From: Valencia hispanica
Taxonomy: Eukaryota; Chordata; Actinopteri; Cyprinodontiformes; Valenciidae
Direction: 5' to 3'
Assembly (NCBI GenBank): GCA_963556495.2
Contig: OY747712.1
Span: 28,555,735 to 28,619,734, forward strand
Length of the DNA: 64,000 nt
The notes beneath the pieces are model-generated. The model was not told where the DNA came from. It did no database searches and worked only from the letters and a program-made list of their open reading frames with translations. Positions 1 through 15,313 of this stretch are shown here, piece after piece. Positions within the stretch are counted from its first letter, which is position 1. Each line of letters begins with the position of its first letter. A program made the position numbers and the translations under genes.

Positions 1-780
1 CATCTGCTGTTAGTGGCTTTATGTTATCTACACCCATTGTAATAGCCAGCTGCCTGTGCTGTGTTTTATGCAGCCACTTTAAAAATATATGTTTTTGCTT
101 AAAACTGTATTATTGTTTGCACAGACATAGCCTGTGCACATTAAGTTGATCCAACTAGTTTGGACTCTACTTGTCGCAGAATACCTGGGCGTCAATTGTA
201 ATAGTTTTATTTAAACATTCAAAAGCAGAATACAACTTGAGCAGATGATGGAGACAAGCAGGTGATCATGCTGACTGACAGGACTGCAGGAACACAAGAG
301 AACTGATGGAGGAGTTCTGGGCTGGAGAATCAGTTGACAGAACCATAAGGAGGTGAGTGATGACATCTTTAGTATGGTGAACTGTCCAATGAGGAGAGAG
401 AGCTGTCAACTGGAGGTGGAAGTAGATGAGGCTGATGAGTCTCTGACAGTACTTGAGAATCTCTTGAGTTTTGCATCCATAACAATGACATTGACAGAAA
501 GAAAGAGACTATGTTTGTTGCCGCAGCTTGCTGTCTATATGAACCATGTTACCTGTGCCCAGGGGTAAAAGTAAGCTGCTATGGTCTGGTACTGTGTGCC
601 ACTAAAAGATACTGTGGTGGTATGCAGCACCAGGAAGATGAGTGAGCAAATGTCTGATATAAAGTCCTCATTCAGGACCAGTCACGATCACTCTGGGTCA
701 GAAAATAGACCCACTAGCAGTATGCAATCTTACTACTTAGTCTGTTTAAAAATTCCTTTTAGCTCATTCCGAATTGTTTC
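1..780. other. No recognisable feature (probable tnw intron)
   Basis: AT-rich sequence with only short random reading frames. Because tnw is read on the minus strand and its known exons start at 2949 and above, this stretch probably lies in a tnw intron or between its later exons. No fibronectin III exon could be recognised here. Confidence 0.4.
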
Positions 781-1013
781 TGAACTGGTTGTGCTATGCT
801 TCAGTCAATGCTGGACAAAGCCTAAGCTGGTCTTACGCCCATGTGTCGATGTGCACCTGGGCAAGACACTTAACCCCAAGTTGCCTTCTGAGCTCTGAAT
901 CGCTGTATGAATGTTTGAGGGCAAATGGGTGAATGTTGCTCCAGTGTGAAGCGCTTTGACTGCTCAGTGTGACTAGAAAAGCGCTATATAAGTTCAGTTC
1001 ATTTACCATTTAC
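781..1013 (+). repeat. tRNA-SINE-type repeat, 3' tail
   Basis: The segment carries GGCAAGACACTTAACCCCAA at about 863-881 and ends with AGCGCTTTGACTGCTCAGTG followed by GCGCTATATAAGTTCAG. This pair of motifs recurs in degenerate form at 15121-15186 and 39045-39110 in this window, which shows it is dispersed. I recall the same tail from teleost SINE families. The exact 5' end and family name are not established. Confidence 0.6.
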
Positions 1014-1514
1014 AGGAATCCTACAGTTAAACATTAAATCATTGTTATCAGTTTGGGTTTTGACTTTTTACTGGCTATTTTTAAATGCAGATAAGCATAT
1101 GCCTCTGTTTGAATGAGTTTCACAACCACTTTCCAGATAAACAATTTTTACTATAGCCTCTTAAGTTGATTTATACGTGATCTATTCAGACGAGAAGAAG
1201 AAAATATCTAAAATGAAAGAATACAGTAACTTCTAATGAGAATATAAGTGCAGTTTGTGTATCCTTGTTTTCAGTGTGAGATAAATTATCTACACTGGGA
1301 AAACAGCACATCTCTCCTCACTGCACTTTAAAAAAACAAACAAAATTAGCTGTTGGTGTTTTTGTCTGTTGACGATATGGCCATTTGTATTGTTATCTTT
1401 TGTGTGTTTGGCATCACATTCTGACAGGAACTATTATTGTCCCCGCCAGCATGTACAGCCAAAGCTGTCAGAAAAATCTGAGTTGCGTGCAGCTGTCTGC
1501 AGAGACTTTGAACG

Positions 1515-1712
1515 CAGTTATTTTCAAACCTGGTCCTCAGGATGGACTGTCCTTCATATTTTAGATGTTTTACTGCACCAGCACATCTGAATCAAATGAA
1601 TGCATTTAAGTACAGCAGAAGCCTGGCAATCATCCATTTATTTACGTCAGATGTGTGGAGGCAGGAAAACATGCAGACAGGGAGTCCTGAGGACAAGTGT
1701 TGAAAACCACTG
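1515..1712. mobile_element. hAT-like MITE, about 198 bp
   Basis: The ends are imperfect inverted repeats: the left end reads CAGTTATTTTCAAACCTGGT and the reverse complement of the right end reads CAGTGGTTTTCAACACTTGT, both continuing into CCTCAGGA. The interior is also partly self-complementary. The CAGTGGTT start is characteristic of non-autonomous hAT elements in fish. The 8-bp flanks do not match well, so no clear target duplication survives. It lies in presumed tnw intron sequence. Confidence 0.6.
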
Positions 1713-2739
1713 GTCTAGCGGACCCTAATTATCAGGTACAGAGGCTCTTTGGCCACATAGGCTTTGTAGTCTAGGGGACAGTTGAGTGGACAAGAAGAAA
1801 CATAAGGCTGTCAGGCAAAAACCCATGTTGGTAATACATGCCTGTTGCTTTCAAGAAAAGCTAATAATTCAGGATCATAAAATGTTCTAGAGACTATGTA
1901 ATACACCTTAAGTGTGGTATTTACGGCACTGCAACAATACAAACTTTCCAAGGATTTACATGATATTGATTCCAATGAAGATTTGTGTTTCGGTATTGGT
2001 ATTTTTCTAATACAGGGCTATTGAATCTATGCAAAAAATGAGCATGCCACCTTTGGTTTTTTTTTTTTTTTTTTTAGTTTATTGTGTGGTTGCCATGTTT
2101 TTGCTATGTAAACATATTTAATAAAAAATATATTCTCTATTCTTGCCAAGCACCTGAATAAAATCTGCCAATCACCAAAAATAAAGATATTTTAGAGCAA
2201 GGGACAGTAACCAAGAAGCTGGGGTTGTTTAAGATCCTCTTCTCTTTCAATCTTCAATGCACATTCTTGAGTTGAAAATTAAGTTATTCTGCTTTGTTTT
2301 TGTTTTTTTTAAGATTTCGTTTTCATTCTTCATTCATCTCTTCTTTATCCTGCTTTATTATTCTTGTGTTTTGGTCATCAGCATGCTATTACAGATTTTC
2401 TAAATTGCTCAAAGACTAAACTCCATTCTCTAAATCAAATTCTGGGTGGTCTAAACCAATTTCTCAAATCAAAGACTGTTTTGGCCGAACCTTAAACGTT
2501 GTTCAGGTACTTGGACATAATTTGCAAAACTCATCCACTTTTTTTTCAAAACCTAAAACACATTTCACACTTTTATAGCAAAACACTGGCAGCAAAATGT
2601 TACCACAACTAAAACACAGCTGTCACCTTTTACATACAGCAACTCACAATTCAACAGACATGTACCGGGTGAAATGATCAGACCAGTTGGGCCGGATAAA
2701 AGTCAGTTTAGAGTGTACAAATGGGACATATGTATCTAC

Positions 2740-2870
2740 AATGGATAGACACAAACAAGGGGGCAGAGGAGGAAGAGTCCATGTGGAAGGTGGAACAGGA
2801 GTAAGGGGACAAGGACGACCAAGAGCAGTCATTACTGATTAAATTCAGCCAACTATCGTACACTAATGTG
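2740..2870 (+). pseudogene. Relic of a mariner/IS630-type transposase N-terminus
   Basis: Starting at the ATG near 2750 the plus strand reads MDRHKQGGRGGRVHVEGG, then a Gly/Arg-rich stretch ending RGQGRPRAVITD and a stop. A basic Gly/Arg-rich leader followed by a VI(T/S)DEIR-like segment is a pattern I recall from a fish mariner-like transposase. The downstream catalytic domain was not found. It sits in a tnw intron and is a dead fragment. The family assignment is from memory only. Confidence 0.45.
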
Positions 2871-2948
2871 AATCTGCTGATGTCTTGAGATATGCATTGA
2901 GAACATTTAAAATTTCATGTTTTGTGTTTATCACTTAAAATAGCTCAC

Positions 2949-4122
2949 CTAAAGAGCAGTCCTCTCCATAGAAGCCTTCTTCACAGATGCATTGACCATC
3001 CACACATTGCCCATTGCCAACACAGTCATTAGGACACGTCGGGATGCTGCAGTCATCACCAGCAAAATGAGGGAAACACACACATTTTCCATCCCTGCAC
3101 TCGCCCTTATCATTGCAGTCGCCTGGACATGTCAGCTGGCTGCAGTCTTCTCCTGTGTAACCATCATAACACATGCATTTCCCATCTACACATCGGCCAT
3201 TGTCGTTGCACTCGTCAGGGCAGGAGGACACAGAGCAATCAGGCCCTTCCCATCCTGAGTTACAGAGGCAGCTGCAGGTGTCTTGCTGGTAGGTACCATG
3301 ACCACTACAGCTTGTGTCTACACCTTTACAAAAAGACATGAGGGGGAAAAAAACAGACCGTTAGTACCTACATATTATAATTTATCTTGTTCAGACTCAA
3401 TTTTGTTGTGAGATAAAAGGTTATGCTACATTTCCTTCCCTTTTGAAGCTGAGTGGCCCTTTACTTTGCCTGTGATGCCAAAGTACCTATTTCAGCTGCT
3501 TAAATGCATTGGTTGTGACATCTTACCTGCAGCACCTCCTCTTCCACAGCATCCCTGAGTGCACTGGGTCTTAAGGTAGTTGACTTCTTCTTCCAGTCCA
3601 TTGATTCTGTACAACAGGTCTTTGAAGCTTTCTGATTCCTCACAATTACACTTGGGTGTCTGCAGTCTAATGTTGTGTTTAAAGGTTATGTCATTTTCTC
3701 CATTGGTTGTGGTATCTTGTTGCAGACCTACAAAAAAAATTACACTTTTTAGTTACCAGCTGTTTAACACTTCTGATCCTAATAAAAGGACAATGTAAAA
3801 ATATGCTATCTTGCTACTGTACGTTAAAGATACAGATTTATATTGCATAGCACATTCTCATTTCTATCTCAAATAATTTTAAGCGGCTTCTGCATATCCT
3901 TTATGTTTGTCTCGTCTGTTTGACCTGTCTTGTGTTCTGGCAGACGTTCCACAGTGCAACTGGAGCTTCCTGGGACGTCAATCTTGTAGACATGGCTGAA
4001 GGTGAGCTCCTGTTCTGTCCCTGAAGGATCTGGCTGGTTTTCTATGCAGCACACACGGTGTGACATGATGCAAAATATGGTCAGCAGGCACAGGGCCCTC
4101 CACAGGGGTCCAGTGCTCATGG
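2949..4122 (-). CDS. tnw: Tenascin-W (TNN orthologue), 5' coding exons, partial
   Basis: Secreted extracellular-matrix glycoprotein; tenascins assemble as hexamers and modulate cell adhesion. Three coding exons are seen on the minus strand: 4122-3925 (ATG at 4120), 3727-3527 and 3323-2949, with compatible phases. Exon 1 encodes a hydrophobic signal peptide (MSTGPLWRALCLLTIF...) and the motif SHVYKIDVP. Exon 2 has HNIRLQTP followed by a leucine-rich heptad stretch and the CC pair of the oligomerisation region. Exon 3 encodes 3.5 tenascin EGF-like repeats: a partial one, then three of the form CPxxCxxxGxCxxGxCxCxxGxxGxDC. The 3.5-repeat count and HNIRLQTP favour tenascin-W over tenascin-C or -R. 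A TTTCTTACAG acceptor lies 2 nt upstream of the ATG, so the promoter and a 5' UTR exon lie further right. The exon 1 donor (ACAG/GTCAAA) is weak but phase-consistent. Fibronectin III and fibrinogen domains are off the left edge. Confidence 0.85.
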
Positions 4123-4624
4123 CTGTAAGAAAAGATACATGTTTTTTTTCTTGTATAGTTTTCTTTTATTCTGCCACAAAATAGGGATCTGGTGCACACA
4201 GATCACATACAGTATTAACGCCAAAGTCATCACTGACTGTAACTTTCAAGCCTCGATATAAAATGTAGAACATTCTTTTTCACCTGGGCAATATTTTACA
4301 GAAATAACCACTCTAGATATTTTTTTTCTTATCAAGCACGTTTTATGACTGAAGGTGCTAGTTAATTATTATTTTTCTGTAAAACTAGCGATTAAAAATG
4401 CGTAGCTTTTTACAGGCTCTAAATGTGTCAAAAAACATTGCACCAAGAAATAGTAAGAGGGAGACAATGTAGTTTTGCACTAAAACTCGATTTAGTGTCC
4501 CTGGAAATAAATCATTACTGTACCTATGATGATGCATATCAAAGTTTTTTCTGTTTTTTTTGCCACATTTCTCTCTGTTTGTAAGATATTGCATTAGGAG
4601 TCTTTTTTTATTCTTAATGTTTTT

Positions 4625-4745
4625 CTGGCACTAGGGACCTTTATTTGCAGTAGATTAGACAGGAAATGGGTAGAGAGAGAAGAGAGGAAGACATGCAGTA
4701 AAGGTCCCATGATCAGGAATCAAACTCTGGACGATTGCGCCTACT
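4625..4745 (-). repeat. SINE-like repeat with B-box-like sequence
   Basis: The plus strand contains GACAGGAAATGGGTAGAGAG and GACATGCAGTAAAGGTCCC followed by GGAATCAAACTCTGG, the reverse complement of a Pol III B-box-like GGTTC/GAATCC element. I recall this sequence type as a common teleost interspersed repeat. It directly precedes the LINE fragment to its right. Confidence 0.45.
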
Positions 4746-5079
4746 GTAGGACCTCAACATCACTCACCTGTGCAGGACTCTTTAGCAATTTGCCAACTTT
4801 ATCACTACAGTTTTTCTGTTTTCATATATTAGTCAGAATAAATATCTATTGGCCAAAGACTAAGCCCCGATCACACTGTAATAGACCATTTCTATGGTCT
4901 CCAGAACATCTACGATCATTTGAATGTTGTTGGATTGAAGGCAAATTAGAAAAATCTCATTTAATTGTGAAGGCAACCATTACACTGCTGTACCCTGTCC
5001 TTATAACCCTTCAAATCGATTCTACACAGCTCCTTTCCTGCCCATCCTCCCACAATTGCTGCTGCACCTCCAACCACCA

Positions 5080-6024
5080 GTCTGTCAAACTAATTAAGTT
5101 TGCGGATGACACCACCGTTATTGGACTCATCTCGGACGGGGATGAGTCTGCCTTCAGGATGGAGGCTGAACGTCTGGTGTCCTGGTGCAGCCGCAACAAC
5201 CTGGTGCTGAACACCCAGAAGACAGCGGAGATTATTGTGGACTTTAGGAAGCACACAGCCCCACTCCCCCCCATTGTCCTGACTGACACCCCCGTCACCA
5301 CTGTGGACTCATTCCGCTTCCTGGGTACCACCATCACCCAGGACCTCAAGTGGGAGCCCACCATCACCTTGGTCATAAAGAAGGCCCAGCACAGGATGTA
5401 CTTCCTGATGCAGCTGAAGAAATTCAACCTGCCAACACGGATGATGATGCAGTTCTACACTGCAATCATCGAGTCCATCCTCACCTCCTCCATCACCGTG
5501 TGGTATGCTGGAGCTACCATCAGGGACAAACAGAGACTGCAGCGTGTTGTGCGCTCTGCTGAGAAGGTGATTGGCTGCAGACTCCCATCTCTGCAGGACC
5601 TGTACCCCTCCAGGACACTTGGGCGTGCAGGTCGGATCACAGCCGACCCTTCTCACCCTGGACAAAGAGTGTTTGACCTGCTCCCCTCAGGCAGGAGGCT
5701 CCGGTCCCTTCGGACCAGAACCTCTCGCCATGAGAACAGTTTCTTCCCCTCTGCTGTTGGACTCATGAACAATAACCCTAAGACTGTTCCCACCACCCGC
5801 TCAGTTACATGACCCATATTGTGGTTTTTTGCACCTGTCTGATTTGCACCGATCGTTACCTGCACTCATGTATATAACAATCTGTTTAGCATATTATATT
5901 TTTATTTAAGTGTTTGTCTGTTTGTTCTTGTATGTTTGCGCAAAGTACCGCAGCAATTTCCTAATGTTGTAAACCTACCCAACATTTGGCAATAAAACCC
6001 TTTCTGATTCTGATTCTGATTCTA
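5080..6024 (+). mobile_element. CR1/L2/Rex1-group LINE, 5'-truncated, RT 3' half and tail
   Basis: A single open frame from about 5080 to 5812 encodes the 3' part of a non-LTR reverse transcriptase: KFADDTTVIGLI (palm motif with catalytic Asp pair), NLVLNTQKT, FRFLGTTIT, ITVWYAGAT, and a C-terminus with HPGQRVFDLLPSGRR and SFFPSAVGLMN. The 3' UTR ends in a short tandem repeat, (GATTCT)n at about 6004-6024, as is usual in the CR1/L2/Rex1 group. No stop interrupts about 240 codons, so this copy is rather young. The 5' ORF, endonuclease and RT fingers are missing, as expected for 5' truncation. Which clade (Rex1 or L2) is not settled. Confidence 0.75.
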
Positions 6025-8195
6025 CCTCTTTTTGTTTAACTTCTGAACCTCAACCATCATTTTTACCCTTGTTGTGGAAGAGCAGATGCCATCAGGATTA
6101 ATCATCAGCTTATCAGGAGCATGAGATGATGTTGTACAGTGTGTTTTATACCATCAGTTTCTGAAATAGTATATAGCAAAGATTGCATTTGCCAGGTGTG
6201 GAGGTTCTGATTGAGATTGAGATGATTAAATATCTCAATGATGTTTAAATGGAGAATAATAAATAAAATACTTAAATATCAAACAAATATAAACAATACA
6301 ATGGGAGTAATTAAAAGGAAGATGATAACCACCTCAATTGAGACTGTTTGGTGGAATCCAACTACTTTCAACAAATGGAGTTGGTTCTGTCAGTTTTTTA
6401 ATGTTGGTGTATTTGTTTTCTACCGATTATGTATTTGGAATAAATTACAGAATGTGGAACAGCTCACTAGTTGTTTTGAGATGTTTGTATATGTGCTTCA
6501 CTGGACCAGAATCCTGAATCTTGAGGTTGACCAAGGTTTTTTTTCAGAGTGTTCAAATTTAAGTGAGAACAGAACTTCGATTTAAGCAATTCAATTCATG
6601 AGCTCCAATATATTCAGTGAGGCAAGTGGCTGTATATTTAATCTCAGAAAACTTGAGCCATGATGTCATTCTGCTTGAGTGTGAGTTTTGTATGTACACT
6701 GTTCCACCCACTCCACAATAAAAAGCAGCAGAATGTGAGCAGTTATCACACTGCCAGATATTTTTTGAGCCTGAGCTATGAAATTTACTAATTCAGAAAT
6801 TTCAAAGCTGCAGAAAGGGTAGAAACTCATCTGAAGCGCTGATGTCATTGCCTCTAATGACAGTGATGTCATTTTAACATGAAACCTTGTAGAAGCTTCC
6901 CCAAAAAACCTAAATTACATGCTTTAAAACTAGTGTGCCTTTTAAAATCTCAAGTAGGTAATTTTGGGCTTTGGTCTGTATTTAACTTTCTGGTAAGAAA
7001 AAAAAGTTTTAAAGTGGTGGAGACTTCTGTGTTGTCCTTGTGTGGTCTGGAAGAAACACACATCTAATAGATGTTGTTGAAGGACAAATAAAGAATTTAA
7101 TATATGTTGGTTGTCAAATGTAAGCTGCATATCAGACACATTGGACATCATTTTCTTTAGTAAATATATTGTAATTGCTGAACAGAATAAGTCTGTATAG
7201 CTTTAGGCATAGTAAAAGTGTTTTAATATTGATGGGTAGATATACAAATAAATCCTCCTTAATTTCACATTTCAATTTGACTTACTATAAACGCCGGATA
7301 ATATCGTTTTTAATTTTAAATAAAGATTTGAGAACAACAAAGTTCTCATTCAGAAAACCAAGTTGCTGAGCACAGGATGGGAAAACATCTGGAAAAGTTA
7401 AAAATGGGATGAGAACGATGCCAAAAATAATTTGATTTAATGCAGGCATGCCATTTGCCAGAATATAAAAATGTCAACAATTGGACTTTAATCCAATCCT
7501 TCTTTCATTCACCGTGATATTATTACAAGATTTAGGGGCAAATTATTCGCAGGGGGGTCTAAAGAAATCTTATAACATCACTATGCTGACAGCTGGATAG
7601 AAGTTGAGAATCATTGGTGAAAGCAAATGATTTCGCAATCAGTACTGATATAAATATATGAAGTATTTGTATGTTCACTGAGTTTTACAGAAAAGCAGGT
7701 CACAGTTGCATAAAATCTCTGTAATGATGCAAAGTAGTTCAGAATGTTTTCACACAGTTAGTGGATTTATTGGATGCACTTCAATGGATCAGCAACATAA
7801 ACATATCGAAAACATGTTTGGTTTTAAGGTCTAAAATATTTCTTACGCAAAGACATTAGACTGTCACTCTGAGACTGGGGAACACAGCAAGGAAGCAATA
7901 TGGGTTTTTGTTGGAACATACCTCACTTTGACTGCATTTCAACCTGGCTTTCAAGCTGAACAAAGTAAAATTCAGCATGTCCAAAAATGCCATTAAAGAT
8001 TCCTACCTTAAGGTAATTTTTATATTGCTAATCAATGTGTTGTTATGGGCCTGTAAAAATGTTTGTTGAAAAATGTGTTCTTTTATATGGGGAGAACAAG
8101 GACTAAGTCCATGTGTGTACAGTATGTGAGAGTAGGCATTTATAGGTCAAAGAAACAGAGGAAGAACACTTCTGAAAGTACCATTTTTATAATCT
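6025..8195. other. Intergenic, nothing recognised
   Basis: AT-rich sequence upstream of tnw. Short reading frames are present but none shows a known domain or convincing splice context. A 5' UTR exon and promoter of tnw may lie here or further right, but I cannot place them. Confidence 0.4.
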
Positions 8196-8440
8196 GGGGT
8201 CTCGTTTATAAAGCTTGCTTACGTGGGTCTTAAAACTGCATAAGTCACTTTCTTGTGCGCAACTTTGAGAACACCAAGAACCTTGCTTATGCAGATTTGG
8301 AAACTGGCAGCGCAGGCGTTGAGATGGCAAAATTGTAATTTTTCTGCCACAGTTTCAGACCCATCTCTGAACTGAGAAATAAAATGAGAATCTGAATGTT
8401 TATTTGTATAGGAACCTTTCAACAACAAGGTGATTTAAGA
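8196..8440. mobile_element. Possible Harbinger-type MITE terminus
   Basis: Begins GGGGTCTCGTTTATAAA and continues with CTTACGTGGG and TGTGCGCAA motifs, resembling the terminus of PIF/Harbinger-type non-autonomous elements I recall from fish. The matching opposite terminus was not located, so boundaries are uncertain. Confidence 0.35.
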
Positions 8441-9485
8441 ATTATATCACAGTATGTTCATATGTATGTCTTCAGATCATATAGCAATTGCACTTATTGG
8501 TGCATTAATTGTGTGAAGTGCAAATATAAATGCTCCAGTGACACTCCTGCATAATGCTGCACAATGAGTGCGCTGGCATTCAATGAAGATCATGCCACTG
8601 GCAGCATCTGGTTTGGGGGAGCCAATGTAGATTCCCTAAAGCAGACCTATTAGATCTATGTGCTAACCTGGGTCCGGTGTTAGAGCTACTGATCCACTGA
8701 AACAGTGCATCCTTTTATTCCTGTTTTATTGTTGCTCAAGAAGTAATCATATAATTCAAACTTTATATTTATTGTATTACTCTTCCGAATTAGAAAATGT
8801 ACCAGAAACACTAATAGTTTGCTTTACTAGAAAAAAAATGTAAACAAAAATCTGAAAAAACATTCTGAGAAAACAGGTAGGCTAATATTTTCTTTTCAAT
8901 GTAATAATAAAATTAAAAAGCAGCAGTCTCAAAAACACAATAATGCCTGCTCCAATTTTTAGATTTGATCATCATCCTCCTCAGTCAGTGTAGATGAATT
9001 ATTATTATTATAGATTTCGTTTCTTTGTGGACCTACTGGATCTTTGCCACTTTTGTCACACAAAAAAACACATATGCCAGCTATGCCAGCTCTGTTTCTG
9101 TAAAGCTACACTGCACGCAGCACGGCGAAGGGCAAAGTGGCGCACTGCATCAAAGCCCGCTGTCTTAGGTCTATGAAACGGTTCAGAATCATCCATGAAA
9201 GCATCTATCGCTCTCAGTAAGAATGATAGATGAGAGGAAATGTGTCGTATTGCATGCGTCGCACCGGTCAATTTAAGTGTGCTTATTAGTCCCCTTAAAA
9301 ACAATGAAAATCTGGACATTTTTTCATCAATCTATGAAATCTCCCCGGACACCCTGGAGAGCACGTGAAAAGTGGACATGTCTGGGGAAAACAGGATGGT
9401 TGGTCACCCTACTTTAAGAGCTTTGGAAACTCACAGCTTTTTTTGCTCTTAGAGGGGAAAAACCCTTCAGAAAAGCCATACACTG

Positions 9486-10735
9486 TAGTGTTTTTAAAAA
9501 AGTATGCAAAGCATCTAAACTTTATTTTACATTTTGTCCTATTGCAACCACAGCTTTTAATGTGCTTTTAGGGACACTGTGTACTAGGATGAGAAAAAGA
9601 AAACGATAGTAGAGAGAAAAAGATTTTAAAAATGTAAACTATTTTACTAATCAGAAACCCCCCTGACTCAATACTATAGTTTTTGGATGTAATTACAGCT
9701 GCAAGTATTTTGGGCCATGACTCCATCAACTTTGCACATCTAGAAAAATACTTATTTATTTGTCTTTTTACAATAGGTCAAGTTCAGTAAGAATTACATG
9801 TCTTTGAAAATGATTTTTTGATGTCTTGGCACATATTTCTGGACGGTGACTAAGACATTACAACATATGAATACGCTCTAACCATATGAGGTCGTATAGT
9901 GAACTTCTGCCCCAGCTTAGTTTGCAATTTGCATTCTCTAAATGGTTTTGCAACTGGAGGATCCTGTGTTAGCTCAGTCCCATGGATTATCCAACTGAAG
10001 AAAACATTCCCCACAGTATGATACTACCAGCACCATATTTGGCTAAAAGATCTAATAATGCCATCATCTGACCAGAGGACCTTCACAGGTATGCATGCTG
10101 TGAACCTAATTGGGCTTGTGTTGACTGGAAACAGGACTTATCATTTCTTTCTTTCAACAATGGCTTTCTTTTTCTTCTTTTTCAAAGCCAGATTTGTAAA
10201 AAGAATAAAAATAAGAGTTGTTCTGCCAACAGATTCTTCCATCTGAGTTATCATCGATATCTTGACTGATTCTTATTACTTATCTTATTAATCTAACTCT
10301 TGTTAGGTTTTAAGTTTAGCCATCCTCTTTTCAGTTTTGTATGATGGATTGAAGAGCATAGTAAAATGTTCGGAGCTTGGGATTTTGCTTTAAAACTACA
10401 TCTTGATTTAAATCACCATATAACTTTATTCCTGACTAGTCTAGTGTGGTCATGAATCTTTATGATGCTGTTTATACACTGTTTGCTAAGAAACCTCTGA
10501 GACCTTCACAGAAAATCTGTATCTATAAGTAAGTTAAGTTACACATCTTTGGGATATTTGTAGGCAATTAGCAGCAGTGGCTTTTATTTAGGGTTATCAG
10601 AGTAAAGGGACTGTATACAAATGCATGCCACACTTTTCAGATTATTGTTAGTAAATAAAACAGTTAAAGTTAGTAGTTTTACTGTGATAAAATGTGAAAA
10701 AGTTGAAGAGGAATGGATCATTTTGCAAGGCAGTG
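9486..10735 (-). mobile_element. Degenerate Tc1-like transposon
   Basis: The left end (AAAGTATGCAAAGC, then TTTACATTTTGTCCTATTGC) and the right end (ACTGTGATAAAATGTG, then GATCATTTTGCAAGGCAGTG) are diverged inverted copies of a Tc1-type terminal repeat. Internally, the plus strand carries antisense transposase remnants such as CATCATCTGACCAGAGGACC (antisense of the WSDE region) and TGGCTTTC. The reading frame is destroyed. It is the same general family as the copy split inside cacybp intron 5. Confidence 0.7.
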
Positions 10736-10879
10736 TTATGGGAGCACAGACACCAAAAGATAATACTAGAATTGTGCACATTGAAGCAATCCTCATTAGA
10801 CTGCAATTATGCATCATGTGTATGTATGATTTTATTGTTGTCTGTTCCTTTCCTTTCCTATCAGCAGCTTGCTGACAGA

Positions 10880-11460
10880 ACATGGAAATTACAATGATAG
10901 AATGCAGCTGAGAGCAATTATCGTCTGTGAGTGAGGCTTATATCTTCATGATCCTGTCTGCCTTCTGTTACCGCACTGACCACAAGGAGACCTCGACAGG
11001 GACCTTATTTTAAACTATTGCAACTCTACTCCCTCAGCAGGGCTGTCAATAAAACCACTGAAAATGTAAAAAAAAAAAAGAAACTGAAGATATATTTAGG
11101 TTTCTAAAATAAAAGGAGTTGAATTTTTTTATGCTGAAAGAACAGTTTCAGTCAGTGAAGACAAATAAAAAATATCCCCTTCGTAAGAGCTCTGATGTTT
11201 CCATGACAACACCTTTTATGAGCTATCAACTAAGGGTTGCAAGTCTTTTTCTCTGCATGTCCTTCTCTCTTTGGCTCCTCCTTCTCTCCATCATTCTGCA
11301 CAGCTGAGGGCCCACATCTGCAGCTTATTTTAAGAGTGCTCCTCTGTTTCCCCTGTGCCAGCACAGTAGCATTAAACAGTAAATCTACTGGATTAACAGT
11401 CTGTTAAGGATATCTATCTCGCCAGCAAAAAGTTATCGTATTTAATTAGGTTTTTGTCAT
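10880..11460. other. Candidate conserved noncoding sequence
   Basis: Two blocks (about 10890-11060 and 11270-11400) have balanced base composition and contain no repeat that I recognise, unlike the AT-rich surroundings. This look is typical of conserved noncoding elements near developmental genes such as tenascins. It is inference from texture only. Confidence 0.25.
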
Positions 11461-11556
11461 GTTGGGAAAATTATTGCTGTCAGCTTTGTTGACACAAAAC
11501 ATGATCAATTCTGCAATTCTGTTTTTACTGGAATTAGTCAGGCATCGCTTTCGCGC

Positions 11557-11975
11557 TTGCAGCTGGTTGCTGTCCAGTTTCGAATCAAATTTAAGATTGT
11601 TTTATTTGTTTTTAAGTCTTTGAATGGTCTTGCTCCTCGTTATCTGTCTGAGCTGCTTCTACCCTATATGCCATTTCTAAGATCAGCTGACCATATGCTT
11701 TATAGCTGCTCCAAAAACTTTTCAGCTCTTGCTCCTAAAATTTGGAATGAATTACCACTGGTTGTCAGACACGCTTTTTCTCCTTGGCTTTTAACCCAAA
11801 GTGAGTTTTCATGTTTTTTAATTTTTGGTTGTTTTACTCTTGAATGTTTTATTATTTTTATTTTTTATTTCTTATTCATTTTCTTTTGTGCTGATTTGTT
11901 TTATTGTACAGCACTTTGTCAGCAATAATGTTGTTTTTAAAGAGCTTTATAAATAAAATGGAATGGAATGAGCAA
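11557..11975 (+). mobile_element. L2 LINE 3' end fragment
   Basis: Encodes the C-terminal part of an L2-type ORF2: FKIVLFVFKSLNGLAPRYL and FSALAPKIWNELPL, followed by a T-rich 3' UTR ending TTTATAAATAAAATGGAATG. The motif order (ACKSLNG-APxYL, then W-N-LP) is typical of the RT carboxy-terminal region in L2. It is 5'-truncated. Confidence 0.75.
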
Positions 11976-15077
<3,102 letters not shown>

Positions 15078-15087
15078 TACAATATAG

Positions 15088-15190
15088 CTTACCATCACCA
15101 GTGTGTGAATCGGTGATTGACTGCATGTAGTGTGAAGGCCTTTGGAGTGCTCATGGACTACATAAAGCACTATACAAGTACAGGCCATTG
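15088..15190 (+). repeat. Degenerate SINE tail
   Basis: GTGAAGGCCTTTGGAGTGCT and AAGCACTATACAAGTACAGG correspond to the GAAGCGCTTTGA...GCGCTATATAAGT tail seen at 950-1000, with the expected CpG decay. It abuts the microsatellite. Confidence 0.5.
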
Positions 15191-15313
15191 ATGAGCAATT
15201 TATATTATACTCTTGTGCTCAGTGTAGCGAGTAGGTAGTTATCGGGCAGAGCGGTGAAGTTATCGAGACTCAGTTTGTTCACTAGTTTTGCATTGTGTGC
15301 ATTTGTCTTAAAA

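Noticed and set aside
2992..3341. Plus-strand frames opposite the EGF exon
   Set aside because: Shadows of the cysteine-rich tenascin exon on the minus strand.
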